Source: Bacillota bacterium
GTDB taxonomy: Bacteria > Bacillota > Clostridia > Lachnospirales > Lachnospiraceae
Assembly: GCA_023411225.1 (NCBI GenBank)
Contig: JAEYPA010000031.1
Span: forward strand, 1-27,215
DNA length: 27,215 nt
Reading direction: 5' to 3'
Shown piece by piece: positions 1-8,244 of the stretch. Numbering within the stretch: position 1 is the stretch's first letter; each line of letters begins with the position of its first letter. Position numbers and translations under genes: made by a program. The notes under the pieces were generated by a model. It did no database searches and was not told where the DNA came from. It saw only the letters and a program-made list of their open reading frames with translations.

Positions 1-998
1 ACTGCATACACCGCACGGGATGGAGTATTGGGAACAGAGCAGGCGGATTTGGCAGACACAAGGATTCCCTTCTCTTCCATCGCCTGTCGCATTGCTTCCG
101 CTTTGATTCCCTTTACACTGAGATTAAGAATAAATGGATAGCTTTTCTCCGTGCTGTTGATTCGAACCTGTGGTAGCTTAGCAAGTCTCTGACGAAGCTT
201 CTTATTTAGCTTATCCACATAATTATAATGCTCCTTTTGACTCTTTACAGCAAGAGAAAGAGCCTCCTCTAATGCAACTGCATTCGAAAGATCCGGAGTT
301 CCACTACGGTATAGAGATGTACTGGCACCTCCATGAATCAGTGGCTCTAAGATAACTCCCTCCTTTTTTATTAATACCCCTGCTCCATTGAGTCCAAAAA
401 ACTTATGAGGAGCAAAGCTCATTAAATCAATGAATTCTGTATTCACTGGCATCTTGCCTACTGCCTGAGTTGCATCAGTGTGAAAATAACAGTTTGGATA
501 TTCCTTCAGTAGCTGTCCAATAGCCTCAATAGGTTGAACAACCCCCAACTCACTATCTACATATCCAATGGTAACCAAAATCGTATCCTGTCTAAGGAGC
601 TCTTTTAAATGGGCCATATCTACAGTCCCATCCGGCAGAATATCTAGTAAATCTATCTCATACCCAAGGTTTTGCAGATAGGTCAGCGCTCCACTGACAG
701 CGGAGTGCTCTAGTCCAGTGGAAATAATATGCTTCCCGTATTGGCGATATGCCCTTGCAATTCCTTTAATTGCAAGATTATTGGCTTCACTAGCACCAGA
801 GGTAAGAATAATCTCTGATGGTGCCACCCTCATTAACTCAGCTATATGAGCAGTAGCCTCTAAAAGCCTATGGTTGGCATCTCTTCCCATTTCATGTGCA
901 GAATTAGGGTTAGCAGGATACTTTCTTATTGTCTCTATAAAACTTTCCAGCACTTCTTCAGATACAGGAGTATTTGCTGCATAATCCATATAAATCAT
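1..998 (-). CDS. Cysteine desulfurase (NifS/IscS-like), C-terminus off window
   Basis: PLP-dependent enzyme that takes sulfur from L-cysteine as a persulfide, for Fe-S cluster, tRNA thiolation or cofactor synthesis. The reverse-strand frame reads from MIYMDYAANTPVS and stays open to base 1, giving 332 codons of a protein usually near 380 residues. Visible motifs are the N-terminal YMDYAANTP, SGASEANN, HTDATQAVGK, APHKFFG with the PLP lysine at about K199, and the persulfide cysteine in KSACSVP at about C320. The start at 998 is chosen because AAGGAAG lies 9 bases upstream; the next in-frame ATG (989) is too far from it. The 3' neighbour, often thiI in Clostridia, is outside the window. Which sulfur pathway it serves cannot be told from this fragment. 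Confidence 0.93.
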   Translation of the reverse strand, partial: MIYMDYAANTPVSEEVLESFIETIRKYPANPNSAHEMGRDANHRLLEATAHIAELMRVAPSEIILTSGASEANNLAIKGIARAYRQYGKHIISTGLEHSAVSGALTYLQNLGYEIDLLDILPDGTVDMAHLKELLRQDTILVTIGYVDSELGVVQPIEAIGQLLKEYPNCYFHTDATQAVGKMPVNTEFIDLMSFAPHKFFGLNGAGVLIKKEGVILEPLIHGGASTSLYRSGTPDLSNAVALEEALSLAVKSQKEHYNYVDKLNKKLRQRLAKLPQVRINSTEKSYPFILNLSVKGIKAEAMRQAMEEKGILVSAKSACSVPNTPSRAVYA

Positions 999-1046
999 AT
1001 TATAAATCTTCCTTAACATGTCTAGTTTTCTATATTTCTTCCATTC

Positions 1047-1076
1047 ACTATAACATAAGTACTTAGGATTGGGCAA
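1047..1076 (-). promoter_or_regulatory. Candidate sigma-A promoter for the cysteine desulfurase
   Basis: On the reverse strand TTGCCC (1076-1071) and TATAGT (1052-1047) are separated by 18 bases, about 50 bases upstream of the desulfurase start. The -10 box is good and the -35 box is partial. It suggests the gene has its own transcript rather than depending on the small membrane-protein gene upstream. Confidence 0.45.
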
Positions 1077-1092
1077 GGCTAAGTAAATAGGT

Positions 1093-1128
1093 AAAGGCAG
1101 GAATACTTTTCATTAGTACCCTGCCTTT
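1093..1128 (-). terminator. Hairpin after the small membrane-protein gene
   Basis: A 9-bp perfect stem, AAAGGCAGG (1093-1101) with CCTGCCTTT (1120-1128), lies about 40 bases past the stop of the 1166-1405 gene. The downstream T-run on the reverse strand is short and interrupted, so termination may be partial. It separates that gene from the cysteine desulfurase. Confidence 0.5.
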
Positions 1129-1165
1129 TACAATAATTTAATCGTTATTTTATTTCTGTGTTTTT

Positions 1166-1405
1166 CTATGTATTGTTACTTAGAAATAAAAAGCCTCCTA
1201 AGAATCCAACACCAAAAGTAACATATCCTACTATTATGGCACTTATCTCCACCCAATAAGCATCTAAACCTCTAATCCATCCTACTAATAAACTTACAAG
1301 CAAGGACATAAATGCCCATACAATTATATTAATTACTAAAAACAACTTTTGTTTAGATATCTCTGATAAGGATCTTCTATCTACATAGTTCCATAGTATT
1401 TTCAT
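1166..1405 (-). CDS. Small membrane protein, function unknown (79 aa)
   Basis: I do not recognise this protein. It begins MKILWNYVDRRSLSEISKQK, a charged cytoplasmic-looking head, followed by two hydrophobic helices at about residues 21-43 and 52-76 joined by a short loop (RGLDAYWVE). The last segment is glycine- and phenylalanine-rich. There is no signal peptidase site and no cysteine. An in-frame ATG at 1411 touches the Shine-Dalgarno AGGAAG directly and cannot be used well; the ATG at 1405 has 6-base spacing and is taken as the start. A promoter and a hairpin bracket it, so it looks monocistronic. The two-helix pattern resembles small integral membrane proteins common in Clostridia, but no family can be claimed. 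Confidence 0.72.
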   Translation of the reverse strand: MKILWNYVDRRSLSEISKQKLFLVINIIVWAFMSLLVSLLVGWIRGLDAYWVEISAIIVGYVTFGVGFLGGFLFLSNNT

Positions 1406-1431
1406 AAGCATCTTCCTTTCACTTTTTTATT

Positions 1432-1460
1432 AGTATATGGAAGCAATGTAAAACTGACTA
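1432..1460 (-). promoter_or_regulatory. Candidate promoter for the small membrane protein
   Basis: Reverse strand: TAGTCA (1460-1455), 17-base spacer, TATACT (1437-1432), 26 bases upstream of the chosen start. The rest of the 1412-1573 gap shows no clear terminator for the epimerase operon upstream, so read-through from galM is possible. Confidence 0.45.
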
Positions 1461-1573
1461 TCTGCTTTACGAAAAAACCATGTAAAATATATGTGTATTA
1501 CTGATGTGAGAATATCTGTTCTTAGGCCAGATATTAGGTGGAACACAAACCAGAGCCTTAAAAGTGAAGCGTC

Positions 1574-2614
1574 CTATTTGATTCCAAATTGATACTTAGT
1601 TACTGTTTCATATTTCTCTCCTGCTTCTGTTACAGGTGTCTCAAAATTAGGCTGATTTAAGCTATCTGGAAAATACTGAGTCTCTAGGCAAAAACCCTTA
1701 CGATTGCAAAGAGGTTTCCCTTTCTTACCCATTAAATCTCCAATAAAGTTTCCGGCATAGAACTGTACTCCTGGTAAGTCCGTGATAACAGTCATCTCAA
1801 TGCCTGTAGTTTCACACCAAGCTTTTGCCGCATAAGCTTCCCCTTGTCTTAATACAAAATTATGGTCATAACCATGACCCATATGTATTTGCTCGTGTGG
1901 CTCATCTATTTCAGCACCTATTTTTTTGGCACAACGGAAATCAAATGGAGTATTCGTTACATCCATGAATTCACCTGTTGGAATACAGGCAGCATCCACT
2001 GCAGTAATGGTATCTGCATTAATCTGAAGAATTTGATTTAGTATATTCTTCTCTTCTCCACCTGATAAATCAAAATACGCATGATTCGTCAGATTAATTG
2101 GTGTCTTCTTATCTGCCACTGCCTCATAGGACATAGTAAGGCAATCATTGTCATCAAAGGTATAGGTTACAGTAGCTGTCAATTCCCCTGGGAATCCTCC
2201 TTCTCCATCTGGAGAAACACAGGTAAAGGCCACACTGTTATCTGATATCTGATTTGCTGTAAGTACCTTTGAATTGAAACCCTTGGTACCTCCATGAAGA
2301 TTACAACGATCTGCCTCATTCTTCTCAATATGATAGGTAACTCCGTCAATGGTAAATTCGCCCTTATTAGTACGGTTACCCACACGTCCAATAAATGCTC
2401 CTAAGTATCCACCATTGTTCTCATATTCCTCTAGGGTATCATAGCCTAGACAAACATCTCGTTTAACACCATTACGGTCACTTACCACAATCTCCACAAC
2501 TGTGGCACCGTAAGTAATTACCTTGATGTAGTTACCTTTGCCGTTGGTAATGACATAAGCATCTACAACCTCATTTTTTTTTGTTGTACCGAAATATTCC
2601 TTTGATATACTCAT
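1574..2614 (-). CDS. galM: Aldose 1-epimerase (mutarotase)
   Basis: Catalyses interconversion of alpha and beta anomers of free aldoses such as glucose, galactose or xylose in the cytoplasm. The 346-residue length matches the GalM family. Conserved elements are RVGNRTNKG near residue 77, NLHGG with H107, NLTNHAYFDLSG with H178, and CLETQYFPDSLNQP with E311. H107, H178 and E311 correspond to the substrate-binding and catalytic His/His/Glu set of the family. The start has AAGGAG 8 bases upstream. It is the last gene of the GH94 > GNAT > GH3 > galM run, 35 bases after GH3. Both enzymes upstream release sugars of defined anomeric form, which explains a mutarotase here. Sugar preference cannot be read from the sequence. 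Confidence 0.94.
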   Translation of the reverse strand: MSISKEYFGTTKKNEVVDAYVITNGKGNYIKVITYGATVVEIVVSDRNGVKRDVCLGYDTLEEYENNGGYLGAFIGRVGNRTNKGEFTIDGVTYHIEKNEADRCNLHGGTKGFNSKVLTANQISDNSVAFTCVSPDGEGGFPGELTATVTYTFDDNDCLTMSYEAVADKKTPINLTNHAYFDLSGGEEKNILNQILQINADTITAVDAACIPTGEFMDVTNTPFDFRCAKKIGAEIDEPHEQIHMGHGYDHNFVLRQGEAYAAKAWCETTGIEMTVITDLPGVQFYAGNFIGDLMGKKGKPLCNRKGFCLETQYFPDSLNQPNFETPVTEAGEKYETVTKYQFGIK

Positions 2615-2649
2615 AATTAATTCTCCTTAAACTCAATCATTCAACCATC

Positions 2650-4779
2650 CTATATCAATTCTACAGAAACAGTCACTGGTTTTGTTCCTGTTAATGAAGT
2701 ACTAACGTCATCTGGTTGAGAGATTCCTATATACAACTCATATTGTTTACCATATAAGACTTTGTCACCAAAATCATCTACAGTTAAAAAGTGTTCCCAC
2801 GGAATAGTAAGTGCTACGGTTTCTTTCCCACCTTCTGTAATATGGAAGCGCTCAAATCCACATAAGCTATAGTTGCACACGGCACCCTTTACATCTAATG
2901 ATTTGATATAAACTTGAGCAATCTCATCTGTGGCCATCTTGCCTTCATTATAAAACTCCGCTTTAAGAGACAGTTCTTCACCAGCTCTTATGGAAACCTT
3001 ATTATCAACTGAACCATTAGTCTTTACCTGCGTTACGATAACCTTCCCATAGGTAAGACCATATCCAAATGGATACAGAGCTGGCTTCGTCATAAATCGA
3101 TAGGTTCTTCCCTTCATTGCGTAGTCTGTAAAGTCAGGCAATTCATCACTAGATTCATAAAAGGTAATTGGAAGCTTTCCGGATGGAGAGACCTTACCAA
3201 ATAATAGATTGGCAACAGCAATTCCCCCATAAGCTCCAGGATACCATGTCTGTAAAATAGCACTACAGTTCTCCTTGGCATACTGTAGTTCCATTGCACT
3301 TCCGGTAAGCATACATAAAATCACAGGTTTTCCTATCTCTACAAGTTGCTTTAAAAGTCTCTGCTGTACTTCCGGAAGCTTAAGATCCTTCTTATCGCCA
3401 GATTGATATGCATTGCCCGTGTCTCCTTCTTCTCCTTCTAAGGTTTCATTAAGACCAAGGCATAAGACAACAACATCACTATGTTTTGCTACAATTCTTG
3501 CTTCCGATTCTCTGTCATGAGCCTCTGCCAGAGGTTCACTGCGGTCATTGACTAACTCACATCCATCGGAATAAAGAACCCTAACCTCATCACCAACTTC
3601 TTTTTGAATACCCTCCAAAATAGTGGTATATCGAGAGGAAGTGCCATAATAATTGCCCTTAAGAGCGATTCTGCTATTAGCATTAGGTCCAATAACGCCA
3701 ATCGTCTTAAGCTCTTTCTTATTTAGCGGAAGTACTCCATCATTCTTTAACAGTACTATCCCTTCTTCACTGGCTTTTATGGAGCTCTGAATATGCTCCT
3801 TACATTCTACGACTTCATATGGTATCTCGTCATATTCGGTCTTAGTAAACAATCCCAGCTTCATTCTTGTAGTAAACAACCGAATAGCGGCCTCTCTAAT
3901 CTGATCCTTAGTCACTAACCCTTCCTGATAAGCATGAAGCATATGAAGATACATATTTCCACAGTTTAAATCACAGCCATTTTCCATTGCAAGGGTAATT
4001 GACTCTAGTGCAGTATTTGTAACATGGTGTCCCATGTGAAAATCTTTGATAGCCCAACAATCAGAAACTACATGACCTTCAAACTTCCACTTATCACGTA
4101 GGATATCCTTAACCAATGTTTTACTTCCACAACAAGGCTCTCCATTGACTCTGTTGTAGGCACCCATGACTGACTCTACTTTTGCTTTTGTAATACATTT
4201 TTCAAAGGCAGGCAGATAGGTTTCCCACAAATCTTTCTGATTTACTTTGGAGTCAAATTCATGACGAAGTTCCTCTGGCCCACTATGTACTGCGAAATGC
4301 TTTGCGCAGGCTGCAGCACGCATGTAGTCTCCCTCACCTTGAAGACCATCAATAAAGGAACAGCCTAACTCACCTGATAAATATGGATCCTCTCCATAAG
4401 TCTCATGACCACGCCCCCATCTTGGATCTCTAAAAATATTTATATTAGGTGACCAGATGGTTAACCCCTTGTATATGTCTCGATCCTCTTCTTGGGTATA
4501 TGAATTATACTTAGCTCTGCCTTCTATAGAGATGATTTCAGCAATATCGTGTAGAAGTTTCTTATCAAAAGTTGCTGCTAAGCCTATAGCTTGTGGAAAG
4601 CTAGTAGCTGTACCTGCTCGTGCAACACCGTGTAACCCCTCACTCCACCAATTATATCTAGGAATGTTTAATCTTTCAATAGGTGCTGCATTATAGGTCA
4701 ATTGACTTGCCTGTTCCTCTACTGTCATTTGATCCACCAAATCAATTGCCTGTTGGCGATAAAAACTAGTTTCCTTCAT
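2650..4779 (-). CDS. GH3 family beta-xylosidase / beta-glucosidase
   Basis: Retaining exo-glycosidase that removes beta-linked xylose or glucose from the non-reducing end of oligosaccharides. The 709-residue protein has an N-terminal TIM barrel with NWWSEGLHGVAR, DPRWGRGHETYGEDP and KHFAVHSGPE at about 160-169. The nucleophile Asp is in HVVSDCWAI at D240. An alpha/beta sandwich starts near residue 335 (EEGIVLLKNDGVLPL); its acidic stretch GLNETLEGEEGD at 442-453 is where the acid/base Glu is expected. A C-terminal fibronectin-III-like domain follows. The SDCWAI form and HSGPE resemble the xylosidase/arabinosidase branch of GH3, so beta-xylosidase is favoured. There is no signal peptide, so the enzyme is intracellular. 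The frame stays open upstream to 4887, but ATG 4779 is chosen because it has AAGGAGG just upstream and avoids overlapping the GNAT gene. Confidence 0.93.
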   Translation of the reverse strand: MKETSFYRQQAIDLVDQMTVEEQASQLTYNAAPIERLNIPRYNWWSEGLHGVARAGTATSFPQAIGLAATFDKKLLHDIAEIISIEGRAKYNSYTQEEDRDIYKGLTIWSPNINIFRDPRWGRGHETYGEDPYLSGELGCSFIDGLQGEGDYMRAAACAKHFAVHSGPEELRHEFDSKVNQKDLWETYLPAFEKCITKAKVESVMGAYNRVNGEPCCGSKTLVKDILRDKWKFEGHVVSDCWAIKDFHMGHHVTNTALESITLAMENGCDLNCGNMYLHMLHAYQEGLVTKDQIREAAIRLFTTRMKLGLFTKTEYDEIPYEVVECKEHIQSSIKASEEGIVLLKNDGVLPLNKKELKTIGVIGPNANSRIALKGNYYGTSSRYTTILEGIQKEVGDEVRVLYSDGCELVNDRSEPLAEAHDRESEARIVAKHSDVVVLCLGLNETLEGEEGDTGNAYQSGDKKDLKLPEVQQRLLKQLVEIGKPVILCMLTGSAMELQYAKENCSAILQTWYPGAYGGIAVANLLFGKVSPSGKLPITFYESSDELPDFTDYAMKGRTYRFMTKPALYPFGYGLTYGKVIVTQVKTNGSVDNKVSIRAGEELSLKAEFYNEGKMATDEIAQVYIKSLDVKGAVCNYSLCGFERFHITEGGKETVALTIPWEHFLTVDDFGDKVLYGKQYELYIGISQPDDVSTSLTGTKPVTVSVELI

Positions 4780-4846
4780 ATGTTCCTCCTTATTTGTAGA
4801 TCTACTTTTATAGTTTACCTTGATTAATCTGTCTCTACAACTCTTT

Positions 4847-5662
4847 TTAGTATGGATAAATCTCATAAGCAGTGTATTCTTTGTCAAAGTGATAACCCAA
4901 TTTTTCTGCTAAAGACACGGACCACAAATTCTGAGCATCCCAGCTAGGATAGATTCCCCTTTTCAGACATTCTAGAACCAACTTTGCTCCACATGCAGTG
5001 GCAAGACCTCTTCTACGATAGTCCTCTCTTGTATCTATCTCAATCTCTATACCACCTTGATAATAGCTATAGGAAGAGGCTCCTGATACAATCTCATCAT
5101 TCTTTAAAGCTATCACACCAAGCCCATGTTCCCTGTAATCCTCATAGATCGGAAAATTGGAGCAAAGATCACAAGCCCATGGCAACTCCTTAATTTGGTT
5201 ATATTGAATTTCACCAATCATAGTGAGGGTATACTCTGGGGACAATTCTTCAACCATATGTGACAGATTCTCCTTATTAAAGACATAAGGTTCCTTCTTA
5301 ATTGCATAACGAAGACGCTTCGTGGCACATTTTCCATAAACTTCCTCAATAAGGCTATTCCATTCCTCTGTTTGTGGAATCAAAATTATAAAATCACTTT
5401 CATAATCGGTCGGTTTATTTCTTACTAACTCGATATCTGGTTTCCCAACAAAAAAACAAAAATCTGCCACTTGAATCTGCACTGACTCTGGTACTGTGCT
5501 CCCACTTGCCCAGGCCTGCCCCATACATCCTTGTAAATAAGACCAAATCAATGTTTCCTGCCAGTCTTTTGCCAATGATTTAGCAAACGTGGCATCAGTC
5601 ATTTTAAAGATACATATATCGATCCTCCCATTTACTGATATGACAAGTTTTGCTTTCTCCAT
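4847..5662 (-). CDS. GNAT-family N-acetyltransferase, substrate unknown
   Basis: Predicted acetyl-CoA-dependent transferase, up to 271 residues. The C-terminal half carries the GNAT core: GLGVIALKNDEIVSGASSYS, then EIEIDTREDYRRRGLATACG (the R-R-G-L-A acetyl-CoA loop), then SWDAQNLWSVSLAEKLGYHF. The N-terminal half (DWQETLIWSYLQGCMG, VADFCFFVG) resembles the long-form GNAT_acetyltran proteins common in Lachnospiraceae; that match is from memory. The start is uncertain. ATG 5662 has a poor ribosome site, while an in-frame GGGAGG at 5629-5624 precedes an out-of-frame ATG at 5615, and M21 (5602) is the next in-frame ATG. It lies between the GH94 and GH3 genes on the same strand, 114 and 67 bases away. 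Acetylated xylan fragments are a tempting substrate link, but nothing in the sequence shows it. Confidence 0.85.
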   Translation of the reverse strand: MEKAKLVISVNGRIDICIFKMTDATFAKSLAKDWQETLIWSYLQGCMGQAWASGSTVPESVQIQVADFCFFVGKPDIELVRNKPTDYESDFIILIPQTEEWNSLIEEVYGKCATKRLRYAIKKEPYVFNKENLSHMVEELSPEYTLTMIGEIQYNQIKELPWACDLCSNFPIYEDYREHGLGVIALKNDEIVSGASSYSYYQGGIEIEIDTREDYRRRGLATACGAKLVLECLKRGIYPSWDAQNLWSVSLAEKLGYHFDKEYTAYEIYPY

Positions 5663-5680
5663 AACTACTCTATGTAGTCA

Positions 5681-5742
5681 AACAAAGTGACTTATACCAT
5701 TCAGTTAATCAACGTAACCAGTAGCGGTAAAGTCACTTTGTT
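5681..5742 (-). repeat. Long inverted repeat between the GH94 and GNAT genes
   Basis: AACAAAGTGACTT (5681-5693) pairs perfectly with AAGTCACTTTGTT (5730-5742). TACC/GGTA extends the stem past a one-base bulge, leaving a loop of about 25 bases that can itself form a short GTTA/TAAC pair. On the transcribed strand only a weak T-rich tail follows and the GNAT ATG is 18 bases on. It may act as a partial terminator, an RNA-processing or stability element, or a control on GNAT translation. Confidence 0.7.
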
Positions 5743-5776
5743 GAAACTATCTTATCTTTGTTTATATACAAAGTAC

Positions 5777-8170
5777 TTACATGACTACTAGTACTTCATT
5801 AAACTCTTGTAAATCACTTGCATTAATATAATTACAGTCTAAATTTACCCCATTTAGATAACATTGTTTATATCCGCTTTCCTGACTATCCGGATTCTTC
5901 ACAACAATGTGAAGTTTCTTACCACGGAATACCTTATCAATCGTAAATTCCTTCCACTCGCTTGGAATAGATGGAGCAATTCTCAATCCATTAGGATCCG
6001 GACGAAGTCCTAAGATACCCTCTACGCAGCCTACCATAACAGTGGAAGCTGTACCAGTAAGCCAATGTACCTGACTTCTGCCTTCATATGGGCTTTCAAT
6101 ACTTTCTACAAACTGTCCATATACATATGGCTCCATGACACGCTTTTCAGCAATATCATTCTGGCCAGCAGGTGCACTTTCCATATAATACTGGAAGGCT
6201 CTGTTTCCATGACCCATAAGTGCTTCAGCCAGGATAATCCATCCCTGAGTCTGTAAAAAGATACTTCCATTTTCCTTCGTAGAACCGTTGAATAACAATG
6301 CCCGTGCACCTTCAAAAGCATGCTCCTTAAAGGATGGTGCCATAAGGCGAACACCGTATGTAGTATTCAACTCTCTATATACAGATTCCAAAGCAAGCTC
6401 AGCCTGCTCCTTATCAGCCAATCCACTGATTACCGCCCAAGACTGTGGATTTAACCACATATTTGCCTCTGGATCCTTCTTAGAGCCAATTACCTGTCCA
6501 TCCTCTTTAAATCCACGGATGAAGCGGTCTCCCTCCCAACAATTTGTCTGGATGGTATCCCCTAGCTCCTTCTGTATTTGATCCAAATAGGATACATACT
6601 CCTCATCCTTTTGTTCTACTGAAAAGCCTTTTAGTACTGTCATTGCATAGTAAAGCTGGAAAGCCACAAAACTGGATTCACCTTTTTTCCCAAGACGCAA
6701 GCAGTCATTCCAATCCGCATGAAGACCAGCTGGCATCTTATGATCGCCGAGACGATCCATAGAGAACTGAATGGCTCTCTTTAAATGATCATAAACAGTC
6801 CCTTCTTCCTTGTTGGCATAAGGAATAACCTCATTAATAAGGTCCTTGTCTCCAGTCTCACTGATGTATTTGAAGATAGTAGGGAACAGCCACAATGCAT
6901 CATCAGCACGGTAAGCAGGATGTCCTGTTTCCTGTGCATAGGATAAATCATCCGGAGTATTTTCATGACCAGGGTTGTGTGTATATTTAACCAGTGGAAG
7001 CCCTCCACCATTATTCACCTGAGCAGAAAGCATAAATCTAATCTGCTCCTTCGCTGCCTGTGGATCCAGGTGAATTACCCCCTGAATATCCTGTACAGTA
7101 TCTCTGTAACCATAACCATTACGTAGTCCACAGTAAGCAAAAGAAGCAGCTCTGGACCAGATAAAGGTCATAAAGCACTGATAGGCATTCCAAGTATTTA
7201 TCATACTATTAAATTCCTTGCTAGGAGTATTTACCTGAAGGTTAGACAATTTATTATGCCAATAGTCCTTTAACTCCTGAAGCTCTTCCTCAACAACAGT
7301 AAGATCAGCATATTGATCCATAATCTTCTGAGACTCTTCTTCATCATACTGTCCCAGAATAAAGGCGATGGTCTTTGTCTCGCCAGGCTTAAGCTCCAGT
7401 CTGGTATGTAATGCTCCACAGCCATTATTGTTATAATTTAATACATTGTCACATTCTCCATTCTCCACAGCAATTGGATTTCCATAGCTATGATAGGAGC
7501 CAATAAAATGAGATTTATCTCCATTAAATGAAGCAACTTCGGAACCAACAAGACCTAAGAATCTCTCAATTCTTCCGCCTCCATTGCTTTTCTTGGCACA
7601 ATTTTCATTAATGACTTGTAACACCTTATTTTCCTTAAAATATGTACGAGTAATAAATAAACTATATTGAAGATTTACCTGATCATTTTCATAATTGGCC
7701 TCATTGGTAAACTCTGCATAAGAAAATGCTGATATTTTTCTTACCTGGTTTGTAGTATTCGTAACCTTTAAACGCCACACTTCATAGGTCTTGTTTAGAG
7801 GCACATAATACAGAGCTTCCGACTGAATTCCTGCATAGGTACTAATAATATTCGTATAAGCCGTACCATGGTGGCACTCTGACTGATAGGTATTAAGTGG
7901 CTTACCTACAGGTTGCCAAGAAGCTGACCAATAATCCTTGCTCTCCTCATCTCTCAGGTACATATAACGTCCTGGTTTATCCTCCTGATTAAAGATATAG
8001 CGAAGAACACGACCTTTCGCGCCACTCTTTACAAAGCTATACCCTCCTGCATTGTTGGAAATTATTGCGCCATAGGCTGGAGAGCCAAGATAATTGGCCC
8101 AAGGAGCAGGTGTGTCCGGTCTTGTAATAACATACTCCTTGTTATTCTCATCAAAATAACCATAATTCAT
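5777..8170 (-). CDS. GH94 beta-disaccharide phosphorylase (cellobiose/chitobiose phosphorylase-like)
   Basis: Inverting phosphorylase that splits a beta-linked disaccharide with inorganic phosphate into a sugar 1-phosphate and a free sugar, saving ATP. The 797-residue length is normal for GH94. The N-terminal beta-sandwich opens MNYGYFDENNKEYVITRPD, continuing PWANYLG. The (alpha/alpha)6 catalytic barrel contains WSRAASFAYCG (338-348), YGYRDTVQD (353-361), DWNDC (486-490) with the catalytic aspartate, and HWLTGTAST near the phosphate site. No signal peptide is present, so it is cytoplasmic. GGGGAG lies 6 bases before the start. It heads the operon with GNAT, GH3 and galM. The N-terminus resembles both cellobiose and N,N'-diacetylchitobiose phosphorylases. 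GH94 also covers laminaribiose, cellobionate and beta-1,2-glucan enzymes, so the substrate is left open. Confidence 0.92.
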   Translation of the reverse strand: MNYGYFDENNKEYVITRPDTPAPWANYLGSPAYGAIISNNAGGYSFVKSGAKGRVLRYIFNQEDKPGRYMYLRDEESKDYWSASWQPVGKPLNTYQSECHHGTAYTNIISTYAGIQSEALYYVPLNKTYEVWRLKVTNTTNQVRKISAFSYAEFTNEANYENDQVNLQYSLFITRTYFKENKVLQVINENCAKKSNGGGRIERFLGLVGSEVASFNGDKSHFIGSYHSYGNPIAVENGECDNVLNYNNNGCGALHTRLELKPGETKTIAFILGQYDEEESQKIMDQYADLTVVEEELQELKDYWHNKLSNLQVNTPSKEFNSMINTWNAYQCFMTFIWSRAASFAYCGLRNGYGYRDTVQDIQGVIHLDPQAAKEQIRFMLSAQVNNGGGLPLVKYTHNPGHENTPDDLSYAQETGHPAYRADDALWLFPTIFKYISETGDKDLINEVIPYANKEEGTVYDHLKRAIQFSMDRLGDHKMPAGLHADWNDCLRLGKKGESSFVAFQLYYAMTVLKGFSVEQKDEEYVSYLDQIQKELGDTIQTNCWEGDRFIRGFKEDGQVIGSKKDPEANMWLNPQSWAVISGLADKEQAELALESVYRELNTTYGVRLMAPSFKEHAFEGARALLFNGSTKENGSIFLQTQGWIILAEALMGHGNRAFQYYMESAPAGQNDIAEKRVMEPYVYGQFVESIESPYEGRSQVHWLTGTASTVMVGCVEGILGLRPDPNGLRIAPSIPSEWKEFTIDKVFRGKKLHIVVKNPDSQESGYKQCYLNGVNLDCNYINASDLQEFNEVLVVM

Positions 8171-8244
8171 ATTATTCTCCCCTTCTTTGAAAGAATTCTA
8201 AGCAAGATGAATAAGTATCTGCCCGAACTTCTTCTAATTTATAT

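Noticed and set aside
1412..1573. Riboswitch or terminator in the galM to small-protein gap
   Set aside because: The imperfect GGCC/GGCT complementarity does not form a convincing stem, and no known riboswitch core is seen.
4780..4887. 36-residue N-terminal extension of the GH3 enzyme
   Set aside because: It would overlap the GNAT gene end; the ATG at 4779 has AAGGAGG and fits the family N-terminus.
4457..5193. + strand open frames opposite the GH3 and GNAT genes
   Set aside because: Antisense shadows of conserved coding sequence, with no ribosome site and no recognisable protein features.
6065..6762. Open frames on the + strand opposite the GH94 gene
   Set aside because: They lie wholly antisense to a gene with intact catalytic motifs, have low-complexity composition with no domain, and lack ribosome sites.
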